A stretch of 64,000 nt of DNA from Phlebotomus papatasi (Eukaryota > Arthropoda > Insecta > Diptera > Psychodidae): the NCBI RefSeq assembly GCF_024763615.1, contig NC_077223.1, positions 72,168,627 to 72,232,626 on the forward strand, read 5' to 3'. How positions within the stretch are numbered: the stretch's first letter is position 1; every line of letters starts with the position of its first letter. Below, piece by piece: positions 20,500-32,999 of the stretch. The translations under genes and the position numbers were made by a program. The notes beneath the pieces are model-generated. The model saw only the letters and a list, made by a program, of their open reading frames with translations, was not told the DNA's origin and did no database searches.

Positions 20500-21060
20500 T
20501 AAACTCTGTTTAGTCACTGGAGTGTGCTAAGTTTGAAGAGGGTGTAATGATGATCTGGTGCACCCCCTCTGGGATGCGTGTAATCGTTTTGTCATCCCTC
20601 TACTTCTCGGCTTTTCAGCCCAATATTGACCGTTATTGAGTGTTAAATTTGCAGACAAATCATTTTTATTTGATTTTTATTGCCTTGCATTTCGGAACAC
20701 GTGCTGGGGGGATGGTATAAAGCCGAACGAGGTCAAAGGGATTAATTATTCCGCATGGTGCAGGGGAAAATGAAAAATTCCTCCTGTCCAGGGAACCCAT
20801 CAGTGGGCCAATCGTTTTTTTTGTGCTTTTGCATGGATGCGCTAGGCCTGAAATATCCATTGAGAGCACAATCATTCTGGGGCTAAGCACAATATGTCCT
20901 TTTGAGGATGGGGATGAGCTTCCTTTTCGCACCAAGATGGCCTTTTTGTCGCCACTGAGACGAGGAAATTTATTCATGACTTATTGGAGAGCAAAATGTT
21001 CTCTTATGAGACAGCAATAAAAGCCACCCCTTGTCGCTCTTTTTTGTCCTCCAACCCGAC
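20500..21060. other. unique island without recognised exons
   Basis: GC-richer, non-repetitive DNA. A 103-codon antisense frame (20666-20977) has no recognisable domain and is not called. Confidence 0.3.
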
Positions 21061-21697
21061 AGAATGGTCTCTGAGTCCAATAAAATTCAAATAAAACTCT
21101 CATATGATGGTCTCAGGGACATCAATGAATTGTATATGAAGATATTGGATTCGAATACAGTAGAACCTCGACTGAGGGGAAAATTCTCTAACTTCTTGCC
21201 AGAATTTAGAATTTTAATTTTAATTTAACTCATTTCAAGTTAAGATCGTAAGTAAATTAATCAAGTAATTGAAATAAAAATCAATTTGGATCTCAACAAA
21301 AGAAATACTATCAAAATAATCCATATGCTCAAAATTATATGGTTTTTAGATTTTTGAAAATTTAATTTTGGGAATTATAATTAAAAAACTATAGATTAGA
21401 TAAAAAAAACTAGATTTAACTCTTATATTTTTATTCTTTTTTAGGTTTCTATGTTATGATGATTTATTTTACTGTGTAAGTTTTCTATCATAATAGAAAT
21501 AGACCATGCGCCTATTTTTTTTCTTGAGTTTATTTTTTTCATTGGTAAAATCTTTTGTTAAACATTCCGCCTAAAGAAACCATAAGGTTAAAAGCGTTAA
21601 AAGGGTTAAAAGTAATGCTAAGACGGCGATGGCCTAATGGGAACGTGAACCATGGAAAAGGCAATCTTTGAAATAGAATTTAAATCAAATTTTGTTA

Positions 21698-22123
21698 GGG
21701 TAAGTGTGCCAAATTTCGGCATAGTTGCATGCAAGCGCCAGTCTCAAGTTTGAAATGTAATATCTTTAATAGAAATTGATTTTTTTTTATTCCTTCTACT
21801 TAAGGAGTGTTGCTTAGAACCTTGTAGACAGTTTATCGTCTTTATTTACTCTAAAATCATTCTTAATATATTTTAAAATGAACAAAAATGTAGACACAGC
21901 TTGGGTGCCCTATTTCGGCTACCTTCATTCTGATAGTTCCTTGCTCTTCAGGAATTCTTCCAATGCCTTTTTCACGTCATCTTGTTTGTCGAAGCTGCAT
22001 TTTTTGCTATTCTTTTGCATTGTATAATCTCTAGAGTATGTAAAAACTAAAAATTCATGGAAATTCGAGGAACAAAAAAGGTGGCCGAAATTGCAAGCTG
22101 GCCGGAATTTGGTACACTTACCA
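21698..22123. mobile_element. TA-GGG MITE, GGGTAAGTGTGCC family, copy 2
   Basis: Starts GGGTAAGTGTGCCAAATTTC after TA and ends TTTGGTACACTTACCA before TA. Same family as 9727-10154, with the internal halves in the opposite order. Confidence 0.8.
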
Positions 22124-22199
22124 TATATTTAATTAAAAAAAAAATCAGATCGTCATCTTGAAATTGTACTATGATAAGTTCGTGTACCATAGCTTAGTG

Positions 22200-23000
22200 T
22201 TTTGCATTAATACAAAAACGATCTCTCAAAACTGTTCATGCGATACCTCAGGGAGTGACTGTTTTCATAGCATAAAGCACAAAAAGGGGACGAGGGTTTG
22301 ATGACGAGGAAGTGGCATCATTGCAAGAGTCGTCCAACCCCATTTGTCGCTGTCGTCCTCGGTAGAGTCAGGGCCACCCCTTCGAAATTCATCCCTCACT
22401 TCACGGGTAGTGGAAACTAATTTTGCTTTTATTAAAAAGATTATCGAGGCAGATTGAGAGTATGAGCACTCGAGGAGCACAATATGAGGACATGAAGGAT
22501 GATTTATCTCCGTGACGCTGGTCTTGCATGTGAATTTTCTCATTTTGATGGGGTGTATGTGTAGAAATTTATTATGTTTCATGGGAACTTTTGTGCCCCA
22601 TAATTTCACATTCAAAAACATACATAATTTTCCGAGAGGAAAAACTTTTAAAAGCCATATGGGGGATGCTTTTGGATTATTTTGCACCAAAGAGTTCTCC
22701 ATGATAAAACTTTCTATGCTAAAGAGAAACTTTGTAAATTTCCATTGAGTATATTTTGCTTAGGCTAAAGTGCGAGAGGTGTGTTTAATATGGGAGAATA
22801 TAAATTCACTGTCGACCCGAAGGAACTTCTTTAATAAATTAATCAAGAAAAGTTGGTGGAAAATGGAGTTCTGGGCGCGCACATTTAATTAGACGCTCAC
22901 TTGAGAGAGTTAGAGGGAAAGGGTTAATGGGTGCTCTGTATTTGTCGTATTTATGGAGTCTTTATTGTAAATGGGAGTGGTTTTAATACTTTGGTCACGA
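22200..23000. other. unique island without recognised exons
   Basis: Less AT-rich, non-repetitive. It contains the longest plain antisense frame of the region (22265-22702, 145 codons), which has no recognisable domain, no repeats and unremarkable composition. Confidence 0.3.
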
Positions 23001-23319
23001 TCTTGATTCTAGATGATATAGAAAAAAGATATGAATTAATGTTTGGGATCTTTTAATTTCAAGAAAAGAGCTGAATATGTAGTTCGTGTGCTAAGTTATA
23101 CAAAATAACCTGAATTTTATTTCTTTTTATTAATATGTGAAATTTCAAAAGCCTTAGATGGTCTTAGATTGGACTAGAACCTTAATTATGAAAGTCACAA
23201 GGATTAAACGATTATTGCAATATTAGATATGTACATATTAACAAGGATTATGAGACTTACAAGAATTATCATACTGGAATTTTCCTCTAACAATATCATG
23301 ACATTTTGGCTTATTTCGA

Positions 23320-23560
23320 AAACGGCTCCAATGATTGTTTTTTGTTTTCAAATATGTTTTAGGTGTAGCTCAGAAGAATATTTTGTCCATACGTACCTGG
23401 ATAAGTCGGAATTCGAGTTTTCGAAATTAAAGTTAAATCAGTCTGGAAGGCCTATTTTTCAACCGATTTAGTCAAATTTGGATTTTATGGAAAGGTTTTG
23501 AAATTTTCCACACGGCTGTATCGGTTTTATTCGGCAATGAATCTGTAAAATACCCGTAAT
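23320..23560. repeat. distant copy of the 14.1-14.8 kb repeat
   Basis: Shares the order of short blocks around TTTCAAATATGTTTTAGG, ATTTTGTCC, AGTCAAATTTGGA and CACACGGCTGTATCGG with 14300-14520. Heavily diverged. Confidence 0.4.
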
Positions 23561-24135
23561 TTATTTCGTCCAATATTTAGGATAAGAATGAGATATTTTT
23601 TTCCACAAAAAGAAGGATAAGAACTACCAGCAAGAATTTCAAAATTAAAGTCTAAGTAAGGGAAGAGTACCCCGGATCGGAATGTTAAGAGATATGCTCC
23701 ATATTTAGTTGAAAATACAATCCTCAAAATATTATTTGGTATTTTTATGTATGCTAATTGGTATATTAGTGATCCCTTTAACTATATTTGCGCATTTCAA
23801 TTTTTAATTTTTACAATAAATTAATAAAAAATATGTGTAATTGCAAACTTGCACTATGTACCTCGGATCGTTACGAATTTAATCTGGTGTCTCACAGAAA
23901 ATTGGTTTTATAAATCAAATCTGAGCTAATGCAGTGCATTCTTGTGAGAGTTAAACGCGAAAAAGCAGCTAATAATTTTTAAAAATTTATTTGGTTTGGA
24001 GCAATAATGCGGTATTAACCTGACGATCCGAGGAAAACTGCCGATCGCTCGTGCTCTTCCCTTATCATTTATGGATGTTTCTCGGAGCAGTGCTGATTTC
24101 TCCTAAAAGCATTCCTTGTGTTAGCCTGAGGGTTA

Positions 24136-24316
24136 GGGCCCAAATTAGCACAGGCTGATCCACTGTTTTCCTCTGTTCCTCGAGAATATTTAGGTAAAGG
24201 AAATTTATGCAGAGGACTATCCCAAACCCTCAGTACACAACAGTTTCAATAAATCTTCACTGCCAAATTTAACAGGCTAAATATTCTCGAGGATCAGCCT
24301 AAGTCTATTTGGGTCC
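24136..24316. mobile_element. TA-GGG MITE, GGGCCCAAAT...AGGCTGATCC family, copy 1
   Basis: Left GGGCCCAAATTAGCACAGGC and right GATCAGCCTAAGTCTATTTG GGTCC are inverted, with TTA at the outer edges. GAGAATATTTAG / CTAAATATTCTC lie next inward. Copy 2 is at 24747-26778. Confidence 0.7.
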
Positions 24317-24535
24317 TTATCTGGGAGGGGTATCGTTAAGAGGATTAGTATTGACAGTTTGGATCGTTGTAGAGAATAGATTTTTAGGAGAAACGCTGAG
24401 GGTTCTGGAGAAACCTCTGGCGGCCAAGGTTCAAGTCAACGCGATTGATTTGAGGGCCTCTACCCTTACAGATTCTCTGACGTATCTAACAAATTAATAA
24501 ATAGCTAGGTATCATTTTTTCTTAAACAAATTAAA

Positions 24536-24564
24536 TAGGTGTGATCATGTAAGAATCACACCTA
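24536..24564. repeat. AGGTGTGAT hairpin
   Basis: TAGGTGTGAT and ATCACACCTA separated by 9 bases, followed by AT. Same hairpin type as at 61078-61105 and at the right ends of the Helitron-like elements. Confidence 0.6.
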
Positions 24565-25559
24565 ATTGTTTCACCAAAATCAAAGTGATCGAGGTTTAAA
24601 TTCACGAACACCTGACGGACGACCCTTCCTCAGATATCACACCACTGCATTGCTTTGGCTCTCATCATGCTCGTGGCAGAGCAATGAGCGAGTATCTCGC
24701 CTCAGGGTACTCGTTATGCTCGTGAGTGACATACCAATATGGTGTAAGAGCCCAGATAGACTCAGGCTGATCCTGAAGAATATTATTTAGCTTGTAAAAT
24801 TTGACAGGAAAGATTTATTTCAAATTGCCATACATTGAGGGCCGAGGATAATTGATTAGAGGTCTTTTGCATACATTTTCTTTACTTAATTCTTTACTGC
24901 CAAATTTTACAAGCTAAAGGGACAGATAATCCTAACCGGCTTATGTAGGTGAGATTCTTAACGTGAGCTAACTCGGAGTGCATGCAAATTCGATTTAGAG
25001 CTGAAGTTGGGAGACGCCATTCAGTTATCTTGAATCAAATTCGTGAAATTATACAAATTTTGTATTTAAACCAAAATATCAAGGATTTGGATGAACTGAT
25101 AGAAAAGTGATATATGGGTGAAATGTAGACCAGAATGTTCTTTATAATTTTCCCATAGAACATGATCTCATCGATTACTCAGAAGCCAAGATAATCGAGG
25201 TTTTTTGTTTCTTAACTCGTTTTTTCATCCAGAGTTCCCCAAGTAGTCATTTGTTGAACTTCAACTATATCAAGGAATTGTTGTATTTTGTGGGACTTTC
25301 CATTTAAAACCATATTTTAAGTGTCTTTGTGGAGTAGAGGCAGTCAAATTGGCATCTGAGTGATTTCAAAGCGTTATTATGGGAAAAATCAATTTTTTCA
25401 CACTTAAACGGCAAAATCGAAGTGATAGCGTAGTCTGAGTGGGAAATGATGTATGGACGAAATGTAGAGACAAATGTGCTCTACAATTATGTCGAAGTAA
25501 TCATCAAAATCGGTTCAGCGACAGTCGAGATAATTGAGGTTATGTGATATTGAAATTGG

Positions 25560-26450
25560 TTTTTCGACTGTGGCGCCCCTGGTGTTGGTCCTACAAAGTT
25601 CAAATGTTCTAGAAAGTTGTAGCATTTGGTGAGATCTTTCGTTTGAGCCCTCATTCATCAAAATCGGTCAAATAAAACCGGAGATATGATTTTTTGAATT
25701 TTGTGAACTTTGACCCCTCATATCTCCGGTTCTATTGAAACCACAGCGCGCATACGCACCATTTTGGAAACGTCCTAGACTGGACTACAACATACTAAAA
25801 TTTCATTAACTTGCACAATGCCGTTTTTGAGAAAAGTGACTTTGAATTTCGATGAATTTTGACGCTATCACAGCGCCACCTGTGGTGACTTTTTGAACTT
25901 CCATCTGAAAGTGCTCATCGAGACGAAACCAAAAAGGTAAAATTTAGGTCGATATGTTAATTAGAACCGGAGATAGAGGCCGGTCAATGTTCGAACTTTG
26001 ACCCCTTATAGCTCGGGTCAGGGGTTATGGATCGACTTAAGGTTTTTTTTTGTTTGATAGGTATAATCAACGGCTACAACATACTAAAATTTCAGCCCGA
26101 TTGCATAAGGAATTTTTGAGTTATTTAACTTTTAAGATTTAAAAATTTTCTTTTTAATAATAGCGCCCCTAGCGGTGGTTTTATGAACTTGCGATGTTAG
26201 AAGGGGAAGTGGCATTTCACGAGAGCTTTCCAAAAAGCCCTCATTTTTTAAATTCTGACAATTAGAACCGGAGTTATGGCCATTTTAAGAATTTTTTTTG
26301 GACCCTTATAGCTCGGGTCAGGAGGGTCGGGGGACCTTAAGTTTGGTATTGATGGAAAGCTCTAAGGCCCAGCTATAACATACTAAAATTTGAGCCCGCT
26401 GAATGCCATAGGGGCAGAGCTATTGAGAAAACAAAAAAAGGGGGGTCTTC
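25560..26450. repeat. three degenerate tandem modules of ~300 bp
   Basis: Three ordered markers repeat: GCGCC.CT.G.GGT (near 25564, 25871, 26163), GACCCCT.ATA..TC.GGT (near 25719, 26008, 26310) and CTA.AACATACTAAAATTT (near 25788, 26072, 26373). The spacing is 284-302 bases. No ORF crosses them. Confidence 0.7.
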
Positions 26451-26581
26451 AAAATGGCGGAAGGAGGGGTGGGGGGTGGGGGGTCTATGCACCAAGTTGC
26501 AATTTTCATGCGATATTTAACCTTTGCCGAAAACCGCAAGTCGATATCTTTTTTAGTTTAGGAGCTATTAAGCTCCAAAGA

Positions 26582-26610
26582 GCGGCCGGACGGCCGGCCG
26601 GCCGGCCGGG
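26582..26610. repeat. GGCC-rich palindromic tract
   Basis: GGCCGG repeated several times (from 26584), self-complementary and strikingly GC-rich within AT-rich DNA. The equivalent place in the 42-kb copy has only CGGACGGACA. Confidence 0.8.
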
Positions 26611-26779
26611 AACGTAACTTAGCCCCCCATATATTCGTGATCAGGAAGTGGCGAAACACATTTTGGCCAAGTTTGAGCGTGATCGGAGGACATGAAATTT
26701 TGTTAGGATTATAGTAGGTGAGATTGTTAAGAATCTCACCTAATATTCTGCAGGATCAGCCTGAGTCTATTTGGGCCCT

Positions 26780-27890
26780 AAGCTTTCGGGTAAGCCACAG
26801 TAGAGGGATTTCACGCTTATCGTGACCTTTCATCTAATAAATTACTTAAAAACTTAAAATAAAAATAGAAAATCTTGTATTTCTAATAATCTTTTTAAAA
26901 ATTAAGAGTTAATAATAAGAATCTAAAGACCATATTTTTAAATTAATTAGGGCTAGTTTGGATTTGTTAGTAAGGTATGGAAATCTCACATAAGAATGAA
27001 GTATTTTTGAACTGGTATTGAAGCTAATAATTCTGGGAATTTTTTTTTGTGATGATCTATGAATTGGTTTAAATCAATTTGTATTGATAATGCGAAATCG
27101 TAGCAAAAATTTGGTCTAATTTGAACAATTAACCAATTGAGCTGATTGTTAGAGAAGTGAGAAACTTTTTATATTCTTAAAAGTTTAAAGTTTAAAGTAT
27201 TTAAAGTTTTAAATGAAAAATACTGACCAGAATTAATTTTCACTGACCATAAGGTCACACCCTTTTCTAATAAATATATAATATTATTTCAATTCATTAA
27301 AATTACTTTATGGGTAAACAAACGCGTCACTTTGGGTGCCGATCAGCATAGATCAGAAAGATTGATCAGCGCCGATTTGCCAATCTGCCACTCACGGACT
27401 ACTCATTATTTTTTCTTATTCGCCCCTTGCATTCAATAGATATCTCTAAACCTAATATAGGGTATGGAGGAGTTTCGTGTTAAATTGATTATACAGTTAT
27501 GATCTTTTCAATGATATGTAGGTATTTATTAAAATTATTTTCTCCCTCTTTATTAGTCTTCCGGACCATTCTCCAAAATTCCGTGCTTCTCTCGAATACT
27601 GCCAAAACTAAGTTCGTGCAATAAAACAATAAAATTTTGAGTTATTACACAGAATATACTTCATATGAGTATACTAAAATATATATACGTTGATTTAATT
27701 TTAATCAGATTAGGAATTCCATGTAGTTACAAATTGGTGAATTTTGGTATAAGAATTCTTTGATGCTAACTAAACATCAATATAAATATTTGTCCAAATA
27801 GTGTCAACCTAGAGATCAGACCGTTTGAGAATTTTGCTCGATCCGCGGAGAATTTCTAACAAGATTCCAGAGCAATAGCCATATGCACGG
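26780..27890. other. AT-rich spacer, nothing recognised
   Basis: No ORF or repeat structure that could be supported. Confidence 0.3.
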
Positions 27891-28500
27891 AAACGCGTGC
27901 CATTCTTATCTCTTGAGAAAAGTCTGTTGTGATGGCCGACTGTTCCCTATAAGCATGATTTATATAGCAATTTGGGCTGAAGCCAAAGAGAGGAAACCTT
28001 TCGTGGACTAATTAGTTGGTAAATTTTGGGAGCCACCTTCGGAGGCGGCTCAGTGACGGGTAATTAGTGTCCATTCGATGGCGTGTTTCCTCCCATTGTA
28101 AGCCATTTCGGGAGCAACCCTTTTTCTCCCTCATCGTCAAAGGTAATATTTACCAACTTCTTCACCTCGGTGGAACCTTTTGATCCAATTAAGGTTTATT
28201 ATCGCGTTGAATTCATGAATAAATTTACTCATACTATAGGCCCTTTTGTATGAGAATCACAGGTGAAAACTCCCAACCATTGCCTATTTCTTAGAGCCCT
28301 TGTGCTTTAGTTTCTGTGCCCTTCTCCACATCTCCACATTTTGTTAAATCCATCGGGAAAAAATATAAATTATCCCTCAATTTTCTGCCCAGAAGCACAA
28401 AATTCCAGAGCCATTCTTCAGTGGCCAGAAAGAGAAAATAGTCTATAAATATACTCACTTCTTGGCTAATTAGTGTTCAAGCCACGCCACGAAAAGGGGG
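27890..28500. other. unique island without recognised exons
   Basis: GC-richer, non-repetitive DNA without convincing ORFs; regulatory or intronic DNA is possible. Confidence 0.3.
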
Positions 28501-28862
28501 ATGGTATTAAATATAATTTTCGATATGGAGAAAGGAGTGAGGAATATGGTAATTAATAGCAACTTCAAGTCACTAGAACAAATTAATCTTAGAATTTTTT
28601 CTACCCCAAAAGAAATTAAGAAGTTCATATGGCATTTTTCTGACCACGATGGCGCCTACAAAATAAGGGTATTTTATTCTATCTTGGTTTATTTGAATTT
28701 CTAAAGAGAAAAAAACAAAGATCAATTTTTGTACGAAATTTAATGCATCATTTAGTACTTAAAATCTTATCACTTGTGAGATAATCTTCTAGATAATTCT
28801 CAGATCAGCAATTGTTGAATTTTTTTAAATTTGTTTTTAATGTTTTTCAAGTCCATGTACTA

Positions 28863-29322
28863 ACACAGAAAAAAAAATTTGTAAAAATGTTCGTAAATGT
28901 TTGTGAATTCCTATTGGGGAGTTACGAAATGCTCGTGAATCGTGTAACCCACAAACATGTTCGTAAAAGTTTCTACTTTTTTCACAAACATTGTTCGTAA
29001 CATTTTGACAAGCATTTTTTGTATTTTTACAAACATTTATTCGGAAATGTTTGTAAACACACAAGAAATGTTCGTAAAATTTTGTTATTTGTTTGTAAAT
29101 GTTTGTTTTCCTGTCGAACATTTTACGAACATTTACGAACAAATGTTTGTAAAAGCACAAAAAATGCTCGTCAAATGATCATGTTACGAAAAATGTTTGT
29201 GAAAATAGTACAAACTTTTGCGAACTTGTGTGTGGGTTGTACGATTCACGAGCATTTCGTTACTCCCCCATAGGAATTCACGAACATTTAAGAATATTTT
29301 TACAAAATATTTTTTTTTGTGA
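28863..29322. mobile_element. ~460-bp palindromic element, TTCGTAAATGTTTG family, copy 2
   Basis: ACACAGAAAAAAA at the left; the right end is decayed (TTTTTTTTGTG). The arms carry GTTCGTAAATGTTTGTGAAT and ACCCACAAACATGTTCG with complements. It explains the open frames of up to 107 codons seen on both strands. Confidence 0.75.
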
Positions 29323-29511
29323 AATGTCGTATATTTATAATTATAACAAAAAAATTAAAAATTGTTTTTTTTTATTTTATCGACATTGATTTATTATAAT
29401 AAGGGATATTTAATTTATTTATCATTCATTGTAAAATCTTCGTATATATATATTGAATATTTTATCGAAGTTATATACGAAAATTGCATGTGGAAGCGTA
29501 GCTATAGTATA

Positions 29512-29723
29512 GGGGAAACTGAGGCACCACCAAACACGGGGTAGCACCAAATCAAACACTAATTTTTATTTCTAAACTACTTGGACTATCTCGACCATTT
29601 CTTCAGTGGACATGCATCCCTATAATGCCTACAAATTTCTATAAGTCCTATCCTCTGGACTTAAATGATTAAAAAATCGTAATGTTTGGTGCTACCCCGA
29701 GTTTGGTGGTGCCCCAGTTCCCC
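29512..29723. mobile_element. TA-GGG MITE, GGGGAAACTGGGGCACCACC family, copy 1
   Basis: Ends GGGGAAACTGAGGCACCACC and GGTGGTGCCCCAGTTCCCC, flanked by TA at 29510-29511 and 29724-29725. Palindromic, 212 bp. A longer relative is at 35390-36550. Confidence 0.85.
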
Positions 29724-29729
29724 TACTTA

Positions 29730-31028
29730 TCAAAAATTCAGTTTCGATTCATTTCTGAAAATCTTCAAAAGAATTATATTAAACTAAACTATAAGTGCAA
29801 TAACGTTACATTAAACTTCAATGAAATTTTATTTTGAAATTAATTTCAATTTGAAATCAGTTTAATATAAAACATATTGTATTAAGGCATTTTTTTTATA
29901 AATTCGTTATTACATTCAGCCTTCTCTCTAGCAAAGGCTCATAAAAAAATAAATATATGGCAAATAAATTTGTCATTATCCCAAGATAATCTTTCAGCTC
30001 CAACAAATCTAATTTCTTTTGCAAAACGCCTTGAAAATTCACACAAATAAATACCAGAAAACTGTAGCAGCAAAATGATGATAATTTATACACATTTTTG
30101 TTGAACATTCTCACCCAATTTGTATCTTGTAAAAATTCACTAATTATTTCACTTGCAAATCTAATGGTTGTTTTTTTTTTGTATTTTTAATGACCGAGAA
30201 AAAACTTGCGATTTCATCACATTTTCAGGTGTCATATAAATCTGTCATGTGAGCTTTTGGCGTGTTGAGGTGCTTCAAGATTTTTTCTGGGTTATTTTTG
30301 AGCGGGAGGACTTTCTGATTGGAATTCCGTGTGACTTTCAATTGATATATCTTGGGTGTTGATTTCCACAAAATTTCATTGATCTGTCTGTGGGGGCATT
30401 TTATTGTCCCCAGACGCGCCTCTTTGTCTTGAACATTTTCACCTGCTCTTCCAAAGTCGGAAGCAGGAGTCAAAATTTGTGAGAGATCGAGGAATTTCAT
30501 AAGATGTCGTTTTCCTTATCTTAATTGCTCACCGACTATTGACTTCTTTTGCTTTTTCCCGCCATTCCCATCGTCAAAGATGAAGCGAGAGAGAGATTCG
30601 GGAGTATCAGTGCAGGTATTTTGTTCGGTGAGACAACTTGGGTGGCAATTAGAAGTCCATCATGTAAAGTAGTGAATTAAGAGAATCTTCGGTGAACTGG
30701 TTCATGTTGAGAAAACTCCTCTCTAATTTCCATTTCTAATCGTACACACTGGTAAATGTTTCACATTGAACTGAATTTATTGACTGTGTGCGATAAATTC
30801 AATGAAATCCAAGAATTTTTTGCGCATCTAAAATTTTATCATATGGGTAGCTTTATGTTAGAAACCACAGCTAATGTAATTGAGAATTGGAATGTAATGG
30901 AGGCGACATTCGTTACATTAGAGAAAATTGTTAGAAAGTAAGAAGTAATAATTCCCTCAAAAGAAAAGTATTAGAAACATCCTGTGGAAATTTGACTATA
31001 TTTTAGCAGTAGAATAATAAATTATACT
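29730..31028. other. AT-rich spacer and short unique stretch
   Basis: A 91-codon antisense frame at 30225-30500 has no recognised domain. Nothing else is supported. Confidence 0.3.
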
Positions 31029-31524
31029 ACACAGAAAAAAATATTTTGTAAAATGTTCGTAAATGTTTGTGAATTCCTATGGGGGAGTTACTAAATGCTC
31101 GTGAATCGGATAACCCACAAACATGTTCGTAAAAGTTTCTACTTTTTTCACAAATATTGTTCGTAACATGATCATTTGACGAACATTTTTTGTACTTTTA
31201 CAAACATTTGTTCGTAAATGTTCGTAAACACACAAAAAATGTTTTATTATATTATTAAAATGTTCGACAGGAAAACAAATATTTACGAACAAATGACAAA
31301 ATTTTACGAACATTTATTGTGTGTTTACGAACATTTACGAACAAATGTTTGTAAAAGTACAAAAAATGCTCGTCAAATGATCATGTTACGAACAATATTT
31401 ATGAAAAAAGTACAAACTTTTACGAACATGTTTGTGGGTTATACGATTCACGAGCATTTCGTAACTACCCCATAGGAATTCACAAACATTTACGAACATT
31501 TTTACAAAATATTTTTTTCTGTGT
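31029..31524. mobile_element. ~496-bp palindromic element, TTCGTAAATGTTTG family, copy 3 (best preserved)
   Basis: Ends ACACAGAAAAAAATATTTTG and its complement; both arms of about 200 bp are nearly complementary around a centre near 31250. Same family as 18543-18991 and 28863-29322. Confidence 0.85.
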
Positions 31525-31845
31525 AGATCATCAGTATTTTACATTCAAAAAATTGCCATAAAGGGGGCCTCTTTTGCATAATGATCATCAGTATTTTAGT
31601 TATTGAAGAGTTATTGAAGAGTACATCACATTTGAAATTTTTAGACTGGCTCCTCAGAATTGAATAAATTGATTAAATAATTACTATTTTGATCTCGAAG
31701 ACATAACAAAATCATGATATATAAAATCTTTAAGGTTAAGTCAAAAATGAATCATTTGAACCAGTAAATTTTGCAGTCAATAATATGTAATGCTAGGTGC
31801 ACTAAATTGGAATATTGATATCAAGCAGTACTCTAAAAAACAATC

Positions 31846-32424
31846 TGGGGAATTGTACCAAATTTCGGCCAGCTGGAAACTTCGGCCACTTTATTTGTTT
31901 CTCATAACTCAATAAATATTTTGTTTCTTTTTCATTCCTTAGAAGTTGTGCAATGCAAAAAGAAACAAAAAAATGTGACATCTACGAACGAGATGATATG
32001 GATGATAAGCCTTAAGTTTGAAATTATAATATTTTTAATACAAATTAATTTTTTTGTTATTTATTTCTGCAAATCTCATAATGATAATGATGTTACTTCT
32101 TTCTAGGGAGTGTTATTTGTAAGCTTGTAGATAGTTTATCGTCTTCATTTTCTCTTAAATCATTCTTAATACATTTTAAAATGAATAAAAGTATAAACTT
32201 AGGTTTGGGTAGTATTTCGATCACATTGATTCTCATTGTTCCTTGGCTTTCTGGGATTCTTATAATGTCTTTTTCACAACATCTCGTTTGTCAAAGCGAC
32301 ATTTTTTTGTTTTTTGCATTATATAATCTCTATAAAGCATGAAAAAAACTAAAATTCATGGAAATTTGATGAACAAAAGAAGTGGCCGAAATTACAAGCT
32401 GGTTGAAATTTGGTAAATTCCCTT
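31846..32424. mobile_element. TA-GGG MITE, GGGTAAGTGTGCC family, copy 3 (diverged)
   Basis: The left GGGGAATTGTACCAAATTTC and right GAAATTTGGTAAATTCCC are inverted; CGGCCAGCTGGAAAC and ACAAGCTGG match the other copies. The edges are approximate. Confidence 0.65.
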
Positions 32425-32476
32425 ATGAATGCCTTGCTTAAAAACCATGAAATTTCGACAATCAGCAAAAAAACTA

Positions 32477-32593
32477 GGGTTGAAGGAACACCTGTTCGGC
32501 AGGGAATACTTTTCATGTCCCAAATGGTACGGAAAAAGTGTCAATAGGTCATGATACAAACTCTTAAAGTGTCAATAGGTGTTTCTTCGATCC
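32477..32593. mobile_element. TA-GGG MITE, GGGTgaAGGAACACCT family, short copy
   Basis: TA then GGGTTGAAGGAACACCTGTT at the left; the right end is AGTGTCAATAGGTGTTTCTT followed by CGATCC and TA. 117 bp. A relative is at 37799-38029. Confidence 0.6.
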
Positions 32594-32999
32594 TATATCA
32601 TAATACTCCTAAATTCACTTTTTTTTTTGAGGATTTGCTACCTAAAGTTGAAGTGAATAAAATATCTATTAAAAAGAGTTTTGGTTAAAATAAAAAACAG
32701 AAAAATTATTTTTTGCAAGTTCCTGTTTTTGGTAAAACGTAATTTTTGAGTTATTTCGAACTTATATGTTGAATTTGTTTAGCTTGTAATATATGTATTT
32801 ACAGTACATAATGTGTTAATTAAAAAAAAACTATCAATGACTATTATCAGGCTCGTTAGGCATCGTGAAAATCGATCATAGACGATAACATTTAGCTTCT
32901 ACAACACACCATTCCTGCACTATCCAAGACACTTTATTATATTTTAGACTTAGCAGTGGTCAATTTCTTCAGTCAACAATGATTCTCTTATGAATTTCT

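Larger units (their letters stand above)
24919..26743. mobile_element. 1.8-kb Helitron-like non-autonomous element
   Basis: Inserted in the right arm of the 24747-26778 MITE without a clear target duplication. The left end is GGGACAGATAATCC with TAGGTGAGATT close by; the right end is the hairpin GGTGAGATT-gttaag-AATCTCACC followed by TAA, so it ends in CTAA before a T. A terminal hairpin, CTRR end, no inverted termini and no duplication fit Helitron/Helentron elements, but the left end is not the usual TC. The interior has three degenerate tandem modules. Its last ~140 bases match 41930-42066. No Rep/helicase coding. Confidence 0.55.
24747..26778. mobile_element. TA-flanked MITE (GGGCCC...GATCC family), copy 2, split by a Helitron-like element
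   Basis: The left arm at 24747-24818 (AGACTCAGGCTGATCC, TTAGCTTGTAAAATTTG) is the inverse of the right arm, which is broken in two at 24893-24918 and 26741-26778. TA lies outside both ends. Joining across the inserted element restores the symmetry of the arm. Confidence 0.75.

Noticed and set aside
20666..20977. 103-codon antisense ORF
   Set aside because: No recognisable domain; likely chance.
21157..21181. TACAGTAGAACCTCGAC as the end of another pogo-like element
   Set aside because: No matching inverted right end was found, so only a solo end or chance similarity can be claimed.
22265..22702. 145-codon antisense ORF
   Set aside because: No recognisable domain, no splice or poly(A) context, and composition like chance frames in GC-richer islands.
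31077..31475. pairs of similar ~80-codon ORFs on both strands
   Set aside because: They are mirror images produced by the palindromic element at 31029-31524.
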